Positions 52,469 through 60,443 of a stretch of 64,000 nt of DNA are shown in pieces. The stretch is from Flammeovirgaceae bacterium. Its GTDB lineage: Bacteria > Bacteroidota > Bacteroidia > Cytophagales > Cyclobacteriaceae. The stretch covers positions 1-64,000 of the forward strand of contig JAJTGQ010000032.1 in NCBI GenBank assembly GCA_021299455.1, read 5' to 3'. The notes under the pieces were generated by a model. That model searched no databases. It saw only the letters and a program-made list of their open reading frames with translations, and was not told the DNA's origin. Position numbers and translations under genes: made by a program. Positions within the stretch are counted from its first letter, which is position 1, and each line of letters starts with the position of its first letter.

Positions 52469-53379
52469 GAGTAGTCGGTCAACTATCCTTCTTTCTTGTG
52501 GTATTTGCTCTTTCATGCACGCCTGTAAAAAAAGAGAATATTACGACTCGCATTGATTCGCTATGGCACGCTCCGGACACCGCAAGCATTCCCAACGACC
52601 TCACTCGTTATGGGAGGAAGTTAATCGCCAACACCTCTTTTTATCTCGGCCCTAAAGGGATGGTGGATTCTATTTCTAACGGAATGAATTGTCAGAATTG
52701 CCATTTGGATGCTGGCACCCGACCATATGGAAACAACTTTGGTTCGGTCGCATCACTCTACCCAAAATTTCGTGCACGATCTGGCGGAGCTGAAAGTGTT
52801 GAGAAACGGGTGAATGATTGCATACAGCGTAGCCTGAACGGGAAGCCACTTGATTCACTCTCAAAAGAGATGCGTGCGTTGGTGGCATACATTACTTGGG
52901 TCGGTCACGAAGTGCCAAAGGGAACGAAGGCAAAAGGATCCGGACTTATTGAAATAAAATTTTTAAACAGATCGGCTGATACCCTCAGAGGAAAAAAACT
53001 TTATGAAACTCAATGCCGGGTATGTCATCAGAAAAATGGACAAGGGATGATAGCCAGTAATGAAAAAAGTTATGTCTATCCACCTCTTTGGGGTACACAT
53101 AGCTTCAATACAGGAGCTGGTTTATTCCGGATTTCAAACTTCGCAAAATACATTCGCGCCAATATGCCACAAGGCGCTACTTATGATAATCCCGTACTAA
53201 CAGAAGAAGAATCCTGGGATATAGCTGCCTATGTTGTCTCTATGCCTCGGCCAAAAAAGGAGTTTAAGGGAGACTGGCCAAAAATTGAAACGAAACCCTT
53301 TGATCACCCTTTTGGGCCCTATGCTGATACGCTGAGCGAGGTAACTCATAAATTTGGGCCGTGGAAAAATTCCAAGTAA
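52465..53379 (+). CDS. TsdA-like dihaem cytochrome c lipoprotein (thiosulfate dehydrogenase type)
   Basis: A 304-residue lipoprotein (lipobox ALSC, Cys18). Two haem-binding motifs are present: CQNCH at 76-80 and CRVCH at 184-188. The context MNCQNCHLDAGTRPYG and RVNDCIQRSLNGKPL matches TsdA thiosulfate dehydrogenase / tetrathionate reductase, in which a Cys (here Cys119) is the unusual sixth ligand of haem 1. It could couple thiosulfate or tetrathionate chemistry to electron transfer; no thiosulfate operon is visible. It is translationally coupled to the hydrolase gene upstream and is followed by copA 76 bases later. Confidence 0.85.
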   Translation: MRVVGQLSFFLVVFALSCTPVKKENITTRIDSLWHAPDTASIPNDLTRYGRKLIANTSFYLGPKGMVDSISNGMNCQNCHLDAGTRPYGNNFGSVASLYPKFRARSGGAESVEKRVNDCIQRSLNGKPLDSLSKEMRALVAYITWVGHEVPKGTKAKGSGLIEIKFLNRSADTLRGKKLYETQCRVCHQKNGQGMIASNEKSYVYPPLWGTHSFNTGAGLFRISNFAKYIRANMPQGATYDNPVLTEEESWDIAAYVVSMPRPKKEFKGDWPKIETKPFDHPFGPYADTLSEVTHKFGPWKNSK

Positions 53380-53455
53380 TTGTACTAACAAAACGATCTA
53401 AACATTCACATTTTTTGTTTCATCAAAGTACAGACTAGACCAGGACATTCGCACG

Positions 53456-55690
53456 ATGAAATTGACTACTCCAGATAAAACGACTACTATCCGCCAAACA
53501 TTTCCAGTGTTAGAGATGACCTGTGGAGCATGCGCAGTCAGTGTAGAGTCAATATTAAAGAAAACAGAGGGGATAAAGGACGCGGCAGTAAATTATGCGA
53601 ATCACACCGCCCTCATTGAATATGATCAAAAACGCATCCAACCACAAGCGATTCAACAAGCCGTGCGAGCCATTGGGTATGACTTGGTCATCGACACGGA
53701 GAACGCACAAATTATTCAAGAAGAGGCACAGCACAATCAATACGAATCACTGAAAAGACGAACTATTTGGTCGAGCATTTTATCGTTGCCGGTTTTCCTA
53801 ATAGGCATGTTTTGGATGGATATGCCGTATGGAAATTACATTTCAATGGTATTATCGGCTCCGGTCGTATTCTACTTTGGCCGTAGCTATTTTGTTCATG
53901 CCTATAAGCAAGCCTCTTTCGGAAAAGCAAACATGGATACCCTGGTTGCGCTCTCTACAGGTATTGCATTCTTGTTCAGCATGTTCAACACCTTCTTCCC
54001 GGAATTCTGGCATCAACGAGGTATTCATCCACACGTCTACTATGAAGCAGCAGCTGTCGTAATTACTTTCATCTCGCTCGGAAAATGGCTGGAAGAAAAA
54101 GCAAAGTCAAACACTTCTTCCGCCATCAAAAAGCTGATGAGCCTGCAACCGAAAACGGTGCGAGTTGTTAAAAATGGTTTGGAAGAAGAAATAGCTACTT
54201 CTCACGTAATGGTGGGCAATATCATTATCATACGGCCGGGAGAAAAAATTCCTTTGGACGGAATAGTCGTTGAAGGAAAATCTTTTGTAGATGAGTCCAT
54301 GATTTCGGGCGAACCCATTGCTGTTGAAAAATATAGAGGCGAAAAAGTATTTGCGGGCACCGTAAACCAAAAAGGGAATTTTCAATTTGAAGTACAAAAA
54401 ATAAGCAGCGAAACGGTGCTGGCTCAAATCATTAAAATGGTTCAGCAAGCGCAGGGCAGCAAAGCACCAGTCCAGTTAAAGGCAGATAAGATTGCTAGCG
54501 TGTTCGTACCAATTGTGATGGCGATTTCAGTTTGCACCTTTATCATCTGGATGATGGTTGGCGGTGAAAATGCATTCACCCACGCACTTCTGACTTCCGT
54601 GACGGTGCTAGTCATCGCATGTCCTTGCGCTCTGGGGTTGGCAACACCCACTGCCTTGATGGTAGGCATTGGCAGAGGCGCGGAAAACAATATTCTCATA
54701 AAAGATGCAGAAAGCTTAGAGCAGGCTCATCGGATTTCGATAATCGCACTGGATAAGACCGGAACGATTACGGAGGGAAAACCAACCGTAAAGGATATCC
54801 GTTGGTTGACTCATTCTTCCACCCAACATCAATCAGCATTATATTCTTTGGAACTAAAATCTGAACATCCTTTAGCACAAGCTATTGTTGACAACTTGAC
54901 AAGAAACAATATTTCAACGGCACCTATCATCGAGTTTGAAAGCATCACAGGAAAGGGTGCCAAAGCAAAAGTGGCTGGTGAAGTCTATTTTGTAGGTAAT
55001 CAGAAGTTGATGGTCGATAACAATATTGTTTTCTCTGCTGAAGTAAATTCCCTTTCTCTGGAGTGGCAAAAAAAGGCCAATACCATTGTCTACTTCTCTG
55101 ACTCGATTAATTTATTAGCAATGGTTGCGATAGAAGACAAGATTAAGGAGTCATCAAAAAGTGCCGTTGCGGAATTGCAAAAAATGGGGATTGAAGTACA
55201 TTTAGTAACTGGAGACAATGCTCAGACAGCCGAGGCAGTAGCCAGACAAGTGGGAATTCAACACTTCCAATCTGAAATGCTTCCTGCTGACAAAGCACTA
55301 TATATTGAGCGATTGCAAAAATCCGGGGAAATCGTGGGCATGGTTGGCGATGGTATCAATGACTCACAGGCATTGGCTCAAGCGAATGTGAGTATGGCCA
55401 TGGGTAAAGGGTCTGACATTGCTATGGACACGGCCGCGATGACATTACTCACTTCCGATTTGCAAAGCATACCAAAAGCCCTTAAGTTATCGAGTCGCAT
55501 CGTGCAGGGAATTCACCAGAATCTGTTTTGGGCATTCATCTACAATGCTATTGGAATACCAATTGCAGCCGGAATATTGTATCCCTATAACGGATTCCTA
55601 CTAAATCCCATGATTGCTGGCGCGGCTATGGCGCTTAGTTCGGTGAGTGTAGTAAGTAATAGTTTACGATTAAAATGGGTACGACTGTAA
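53456..55690 (+). CDS. copA: Copper-exporting P1B-type ATPase
   Basis: A 744-residue P-type ATPase for copper(I) export. There is one N-terminal heavy-metal domain with MTCGACAVS (CxxC at residues 23-26). The membrane site is CPCALGLATP, the phosphorylation motif is DKTGTITEG, the nucleotide-binding His is SEHPLAQA, and the hinge is GDGINDSQALAQA. Topology (eight helices) and length are normal. A copZ-like chaperone gene follows 21 bases downstream, so the two form a copper-efflux operon. Confidence 0.97.
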   Translation: MKLTTPDKTTTIRQTFPVLEMTCGACAVSVESILKKTEGIKDAAVNYANHTALIEYDQKRIQPQAIQQAVRAIGYDLVIDTENAQIIQEEAQHNQYESLKRRTIWSSILSLPVFLIGMFWMDMPYGNYISMVLSAPVVFYFGRSYFVHAYKQASFGKANMDTLVALSTGIAFLFSMFNTFFPEFWHQRGIHPHVYYEAAAVVITFISLGKWLEEKAKSNTSSAIKKLMSLQPKTVRVVKNGLEEEIATSHVMVGNIIIIRPGEKIPLDGIVVEGKSFVDESMISGEPIAVEKYRGEKVFAGTVNQKGNFQFEVQKISSETVLAQIIKMVQQAQGSKAPVQLKADKIASVFVPIVMAISVCTFIIWMMVGGENAFTHALLTSVTVLVIACPCALGLATPTALMVGIGRGAENNILIKDAESLEQAHRISIIALDKTGTITEGKPTVKDIRWLTHSSTQHQSALYSLELKSEHPLAQAIVDNLTRNNISTAPIIEFESITGKGAKAKVAGEVYFVGNQKLMVDNNIVFSAEVNSLSLEWQKKANTIVYFSDSINLLAMVAIEDKIKESSKSAVAELQKMGIEVHLVTGDNAQTAEAVARQVGIQHFQSEMLPADKALYIERLQKSGEIVGMVGDGINDSQALAQANVSMAMGKGSDIAMDTAAMTLLTSDLQSIPKALKLSSRIVQGIHQNLFWAFIYNAIGIPIAAGILYPYNGFLLNPMIAGAAMALSSVSVVSNSLRLKWVRL

Positions 55691-55711
55691 CAACATTGTT
55701 AAATTTGAAGT

Positions 55712-55918
55712 ATGGAAAAGCTACTTTTTAAAACCAATATCAAATGCGATGGCTGTATCGCTAAAGTAACGCAAAGCCTCAATGAGGTGGCCGGAGAAAA
55801 TAACTGGCAAGTAGATATTATGGATCCAGCTAAAATCCTCACCATTATAGGAACTACAACTGCAACCAAAATCATCGAATCACTTAACAAAGTTGGTTAC
55901 AAAGCGGAAAAGTTATAA
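55712..55918 (+). CDS. copZ: Heavy-metal-associated domain copper chaperone (CopZ-like)
   Basis: A 68-residue single HMA domain: LLFKTNIKCDGCIAKVTQSL with a CxxC (CDGC), then the beta-strands VDIMDPAKILTIIG and the final helix KIIESLNKVGYKAEKL. It would carry copper(I) to CopA. The CDGC is unusual; CopZ proteins more often have CxxC followed by a hydrophobic residue. A dyad repeat lies just downstream. Confidence 0.88.
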   Translation: MEKLLFKTNIKCDGCIAKVTQSLNEVAGENNWQVDIMDPAKILTIIGTTTATKIIESLNKVGYKAEKL

Positions 55919-55940
55919 ACTATATAAAAAACAAAACTTG

Positions 55941-56007
55941 TGTCAGGTTGAGCTTGTCGAAACCTAGACTACCACAATAAATAGCCTTCGACAGGCTCAG
56001 GCTGACA
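55941..56007. repeat. TTCGACAGGCTCA-family dyad repeat, strong copy
   Basis: Arms 55941-55961 and 55987-56007 pair over 21 positions with one mismatch and two G-U pairs, around a 25-base loop; the right arm reads TTCGACAGGCTCAGGCTGACA. It follows copZ and may terminate that operon. A degenerate copy lies at 30424-30487. Confidence 0.75.
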
Positions 56008-56094
56008 AGACTACAAATGTTTTTGAGATGACTACAAAAAGCAAATTAGCGACTCAGCCCTCATCGCAGAATAACAATATGGATGATACGTCCG

Positions 56095-57783
56095 TTATTC
56101 CGTCTTCTTCCATCCCGGTCCCCTCACAACTCTTCCCGGTCTCGCATTTGTATGCTCCCCGTTTTCTAATACTTGTGTTCCATTCACAAATACATGAACC
56201 ATCCCCGTGCTGTATTGATGTGGATTTTCAAATGTAGCATGGTCTGCAATTTTGGTTGGGTCAAAAATAGCGAGATCGCCAAAATACCCAGGCATTAACG
56301 CTCCTCGCTTTTGAATCTTTAGATTGGATGCAGGTAAAGAAGTCAATCTACGAACGGCTTCCTCCAGTGAGATCACTTTCTCCTCGCGCACATACTTTCC
56401 CAGCAATCGAGAAAAATTTCCATAGGCACGTGGATGTGTTGGGGTTTTTAAGAAATTACCCGAGGCAGTTGATGATTCCGCATCCGATCCAAAACTGATA
56501 TATGGAAGTTGAATTTGGCGTTTCACGTTTTCCTCTGTCATTAGAAAGTAGGCTGTACCTACACGAGTGCCATCAGTGATCACCAAATCCATTGCAGTTT
56601 CTTCAGGCGTCTTACCATAAATTTTCGCTACCTGCCCGAGTGTCTTGCCTGTGAAGTTTCTTCGTAGAGAATCATTGGTGAAGCCCATCAATAATACTTT
56701 ATCAAAATCGCCAGCCAACATCATTAGGTTTTCCCATTCATTGGTAGGCGTGTGCATTTCTCGCAATGCCTTCTTGCGCATCACAGGGTTTTGCATTCGC
56801 TTAATCCATTCTTTTATACCACCTTCCTGTAGCCAAGGAGGCATCGCTGCATCCAAGCCTGTAGCACCAGCAGTATAGGTATACATGTCAGCAGTGATCT
56901 TTAATCCTTCTCGGTTGGCGTTGTCAATCATAGCTATCACAGAATCAATTTTATTCCAGTTGTCTTTGCCACTGAATTTCAAATGGTAAATCTCTGCGGG
57001 AAGCTCTGCCTCGCGTGCAATACGGATGGTTTCGTTGACTGCTTCAAAAATTGAATTTCCTTCACTTCGAATATGAGCGATATACACACCGCCAGAAGCG
57101 GCCGCCACTTTACTTAACTCAATCAATTCTTCAGTGCTGGCATAATTAGCAGGCGCATAAATCAAAGCAGAGGTGACACCCATTGCGCCTTCATCCATCG
57201 CTTGCTTGACAAGGGCTTTCATTCGTTCCAATTCCTCTGCAGAAGGAGCACGATTGGCATACCCCAATTCATGAACACGTACGGTAATGGCGCTCACAAA
57301 AGAAGCCACATTGGTTGATACACCCTTTCTCTCCAAGCCTTCTAAGTATTGGCCAAGCGTAGTCCAGTCAATCTTATAAGCCCAATCGGGATCGCGCTTC
57401 ATGGCTTCCTCATCATCTGCCTTCATCTTATCATTCATCGGGCCCATAGAGCCTTCGCCAAATACTTCCAATGTTACTCCCTGACGAATATCACTTTGAG
57501 AATTCCCATCAAAAAGCAAGGAGCCCTCCGCATGACTCAACATATTAATGAACCCGGGAGCAACCGCCAATCCTTTCGCATCAATCTCTTTCTTTCCAAC
57601 CGCATTTTTTAAATCGCCAATGAAGGCAAGGGTATCGGCATTCATTGCTACATCTGCCATCATTCCTGGCTTTCCAGAGCCATCATAAACGGTGCCACCT
57701 CGAATGATTACATCATACGTTTGCTTTTTGCAAGATGCCAACGCTACGAACATGGCGATAAATAAAGTCATGTACTTTTTCAT
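56095..57783 (-). CDS. D-aminoacylase-like lipoprotein with a lost HxH motif
   Basis: A 562-residue amidohydrolase-superfamily lipoprotein (FVALASCKKQTYD, Cys18). It is paralogous to the next gene. Where D-aminoacylases have GFIDTHSHHD as metal-binding HxH, this protein reads APGFINMLSHAEGSL, so the first site is gone. Other amidohydrolase residues remain: YIAHIRSEG, IYHLKFSG, ISFGSDAES and HPRAYGNFSRLLG. It may use a different metal site or a different substrate, or be a non-catalytic relative. It is 83 bases downstream of the paralogue on the same strand. Confidence 0.85.
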   Translation of the reverse strand: MKKYMTLFIAMFVALASCKKQTYDVIIRGGTVYDGSGKPGMMADVAMNADTLAFIGDLKNAVGKKEIDAKGLAVAPGFINMLSHAEGSLLFDGNSQSDIRQGVTLEVFGEGSMGPMNDKMKADDEEAMKRDPDWAYKIDWTTLGQYLEGLERKGVSTNVASFVSAITVRVHELGYANRAPSAEELERMKALVKQAMDEGAMGVTSALIYAPANYASTEELIELSKVAAASGGVYIAHIRSEGNSIFEAVNETIRIAREAELPAEIYHLKFSGKDNWNKIDSVIAMIDNANREGLKITADMYTYTAGATGLDAAMPPWLQEGGIKEWIKRMQNPVMRKKALREMHTPTNEWENLMMLAGDFDKVLLMGFTNDSLRRNFTGKTLGQVAKIYGKTPEETAMDLVITDGTRVGTAYFLMTEENVKRQIQLPYISFGSDAESSTASGNFLKTPTHPRAYGNFSRLLGKYVREEKVISLEEAVRRLTSLPASNLKIQKRGALMPGYFGDLAIFDPTKIADHATFENPHQYSTGMVHVFVNGTQVLENGEHTNARPGRVVRGPGWKKTE

Positions 57784-57865
57784 GTGCTACTATTTAATTT
57801 TTTAGGTCACATGGAATGGCCAGAGCCATTTCATGAGACTACATTTTTAAGATTTACAATTATTC

Positions 57866-59374
57866 TTATTGTCTATAAATTACTTTCCCAACTAAATTGC
57901 CCGTAACATTTCCTTTTAAAAATACTTCTTTCCCATTTACCCAGACTTGATCAATTCCTTTTGAAACGAGCTGTGGGTTTTGAATCGTTGCTTCATCCTT
58001 CACCGACCTTTCATCAAATAAAACAAGATCAGCATAATATCCTACTTTAATCCGGCCACGCTTTTTTATTCCAATCTGATCTGCTGCAAGGCCAGTCATT
58101 TTATAAACTGCTTCCGACATTGCAATCGTCTTTTCATCTCGCACGTAATGTCCTAGCACCCGGGTGAATGCACCAAAACCGCGAGGATGCCTTCCCGAAC
58201 TTGTTCCATCTGAGCAAATATTGGTGTACGGCCATTTCATTAATTTCTTTACGTCATCCTCATCCATACTAGTTGCAACGATGCTCCCGCCACAATCATC
58301 ACTCTTCTTTCTACATTCATCCAATCGTTTGATTATTTCCACTAACATTTTCTCCGGAGACATTTTTTCAAGACTCGCTACTTCAGCCAAACTCTTTCCA
58401 TTATAATCCGGATTAGGTCCGTATTTGCTGAAGATAATTCCTTCAGCACTAGTAACTTCTTTTAAAATGAAAGCAGCCTCTTTCTCGTCCCTAAAATTGC
58501 GCGCAGGAAAAAGGACCCGAATGGTAGATGACCAATATGTGTATGGATAAAGATCGGCCGTTATTTCAATTCCTTCCTTTCTTACCTCATTGAGCAATAG
58601 TAATGCACTATCAGCTTTTCCCCATAGCCCACGCATGGCTAATTTAAAATGACTGATCTGCACCGGAACTTTCACTTCGCGACCGATCGTGATTATTTCC
58701 TGGAGGGCATCCCAAAAATACCTATCCTCGCTGCGAAGGTGACTAATATATCTTCCTTTGTAATCCGGCAATACCTTAGCAAGTTGAAGCACTTCTTCTT
58801 TCGAAGAATAAATGCCGGGATCATATTCCAGACCCGTAGACAAACCAAAAGCACCTGCTTCCATATCGACCCGTAAAAGATTGACCATACTGTCAATTTC
58901 TGATTGGGTTGACTTACGTTTGAAGTCATCTCCTAGTACCCGATCTCGTAGCGTATTATGACCACTGTAAGAGCCCACGTTTACGGCCACCGGACTATCG
59001 ATAAGCATTTGAAAATATTTTTTTAGTGGTGAATCGGATCCACCATCCTGCCCTACAATAATGGTAGTGATTCCCTGGCTTACTAAAGCCAGTCCGGAAG
59101 GATCTTCACTTAAACCCCTATCGTGATGGCTATGGGTGTCGATAAACCCGGGAGCGAGAATCAACCCATTGCCATTCACTTCTTTTGCGCCAATGGCTTC
59201 AGAAAGATCTCCTACAAAAGCAATGGTATCAGCATTGATGGCCAGATCGGTAACAACTCCCGGATTCCCCGACCCATCGAACAACATTCCACCGCGAATG
59301 ATAACCTCGTATTTCTGCTTCTGGCAACCCAAACACAAAAAAACAACTATTGAAAACAAACAAATCCTGGTCAT
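57866..59374 (-). CDS. N-acyl-D-amino-acid deacylase (D-aminoacylase) family lipoprotein
   Basis: A 502-residue amidohydrolase with a lipoprotein signal (IVVFLCLGCQKQKYE). The metal-binding motif is intact (PGFIDTHSHHDRGL), and the remaining sites are seen as YISHLRSED, VPVQISHFKLA and NICSDGTSSG, followed by HPRGFGAFTRVLG. D-aminoacylases remove the acyl group from N-acyl-D-amino acids; the exact substrate is unknown. It lies upstream of its paralogue on the same strand, and the two appear to be a tandem duplication. Confidence 0.88.
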   Translation of the reverse strand: MTRICLFSIVVFLCLGCQKQKYEVIIRGGMLFDGSGNPGVVTDLAINADTIAFVGDLSEAIGAKEVNGNGLILAPGFIDTHSHHDRGLSEDPSGLALVSQGITTIIVGQDGGSDSPLKKYFQMLIDSPVAVNVGSYSGHNTLRDRVLGDDFKRKSTQSEIDSMVNLLRVDMEAGAFGLSTGLEYDPGIYSSKEEVLQLAKVLPDYKGRYISHLRSEDRYFWDALQEIITIGREVKVPVQISHFKLAMRGLWGKADSALLLLNEVRKEGIEITADLYPYTYWSSTIRVLFPARNFRDEKEAAFILKEVTSAEGIIFSKYGPNPDYNGKSLAEVASLEKMSPEKMLVEIIKRLDECRKKSDDCGGSIVATSMDEDDVKKLMKWPYTNICSDGTSSGRHPRGFGAFTRVLGHYVRDEKTIAMSEAVYKMTGLAADQIGIKKRGRIKVGYYADLVLFDERSVKDEATIQNPQLVSKGIDQVWVNGKEVFLKGNVTGNLVGKVIYRQ

Positions 59375-59482
59375 AGTAAATCAATTAGCAGAAGAAATGT
59401 AGCGAAATGAATGACAATTATCAACGAGAAATTCAAAATTGCATACACCGTTTTCCTATATTGGTATTTTCTACCACATTCC

Positions 59483-60400
59483 ATGCAAACCACTTCTCAT
59501 CTGCTCCTGATACGTCCTGCTAAATTTACCTTCAATATGGAGACAGCTGTGAACAACGCTTTTCAATCTGCCAAAGATATCGATGCACAAACAACAGCCT
59601 TGCAAGAATTCGATGGCTTGGTAAAAGTGTTGGAACAAAACGGCATGGATGTCACGACCGTTAACGATACCGAAGAGCCGCATACGCCCGACTCAATTTT
59701 TCCCAATAATTGGATCTCTTTTCATGACAATGATCAGATCGTGCTGTATCCAATGTTTGCACACAACAGAAGGTTGGAGCGGAAACCACACGTCATTGAA
59801 AAGCTTAAAACAAAGTTCAATGTAGCTGGTGAAATTGATTTATCGGTTTATGAGAATAGCCAAGCCTATTTAGAAGGAACCGGAAGTATGGTGTTGGATC
59901 GCGAAAATAAAATTGCTTATGCTTGCCTGTCGGAACGGACGAGCATAGATGTATTGAAAGACTTCTGCAACCAACTCAACTATAGCCCCATTGTTTTTAG
60001 CGCTACCGATTTGAAAGGATATCCCATCTACCACACCAATGTGATGATGTGCGTGGCCGATCAGTTTGTGGTCATTTGTCTGGAATCGGTAAAAGATATA
60101 GATGAGCGCCATAGCCTGGTTGGGTTTATCAAAAACACGAAAAAAGAAATTATTGACATCTCATTAGACCAAATGAACCATTTTGCGGGCAATATGCTAC
60201 AAGTTGAAAGCGCGAACGGGACAAAGTTTCTGGTAATGTCTTCGCAAGCCTATCAATCACTCACGGAAAATCAGATTGCTAAAATTGAAAGTTATTGCCA
60301 AATTCTTCATTCTAACCTGGCAACTATTGAAAGAAATGGGGGTGGCAGTGCCCGTTGTATGATCGCGGAGGTATTTTTATCAGAAGTTACGAAGAGATAA
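59483..60400 (+). CDS. ctlX: CtlX-type amidinohydrolase (arginine-deiminase-related)
   Basis: A 305-residue enzyme of the guanidino-group-modifying family, started at ATG 59483 (MQTTSHLLLIRPAKFTFN). The catalytic residues are recognisable: PNNWISFHD, YLEGTGSMVLD (Glu), YHTNVMMCV (His) and the C-terminal Cys in GGGSARCMIAEVF. The pattern suits the CtlX citrulline-utilisation hydrolase group; activity on a related guanidino or ureido substrate is possible. It is divergent from the D-aminoacylase genes and adds to the arginine-related functions in the window. Confidence 0.85.
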   Translation: MQTTSHLLLIRPAKFTFNMETAVNNAFQSAKDIDAQTTALQEFDGLVKVLEQNGMDVTTVNDTEEPHTPDSIFPNNWISFHDNDQIVLYPMFAHNRRLERKPHVIEKLKTKFNVAGEIDLSVYENSQAYLEGTGSMVLDRENKIAYACLSERTSIDVLKDFCNQLNYSPIVFSATDLKGYPIYHTNVMMCVADQFVVICLESVKDIDERHSLVGFIKNTKKEIIDISLDQMNHFAGNMLQVESANGTKFLVMSSQAYQSLTENQIAKIESYCQILHSNLATIERNGGGSARCMIAEVFLSEVTKR

Positions 60401-60443
60401 GTCAAAAAATTCTTTAGTATATTTAAACACGCAACCCTTAGAT

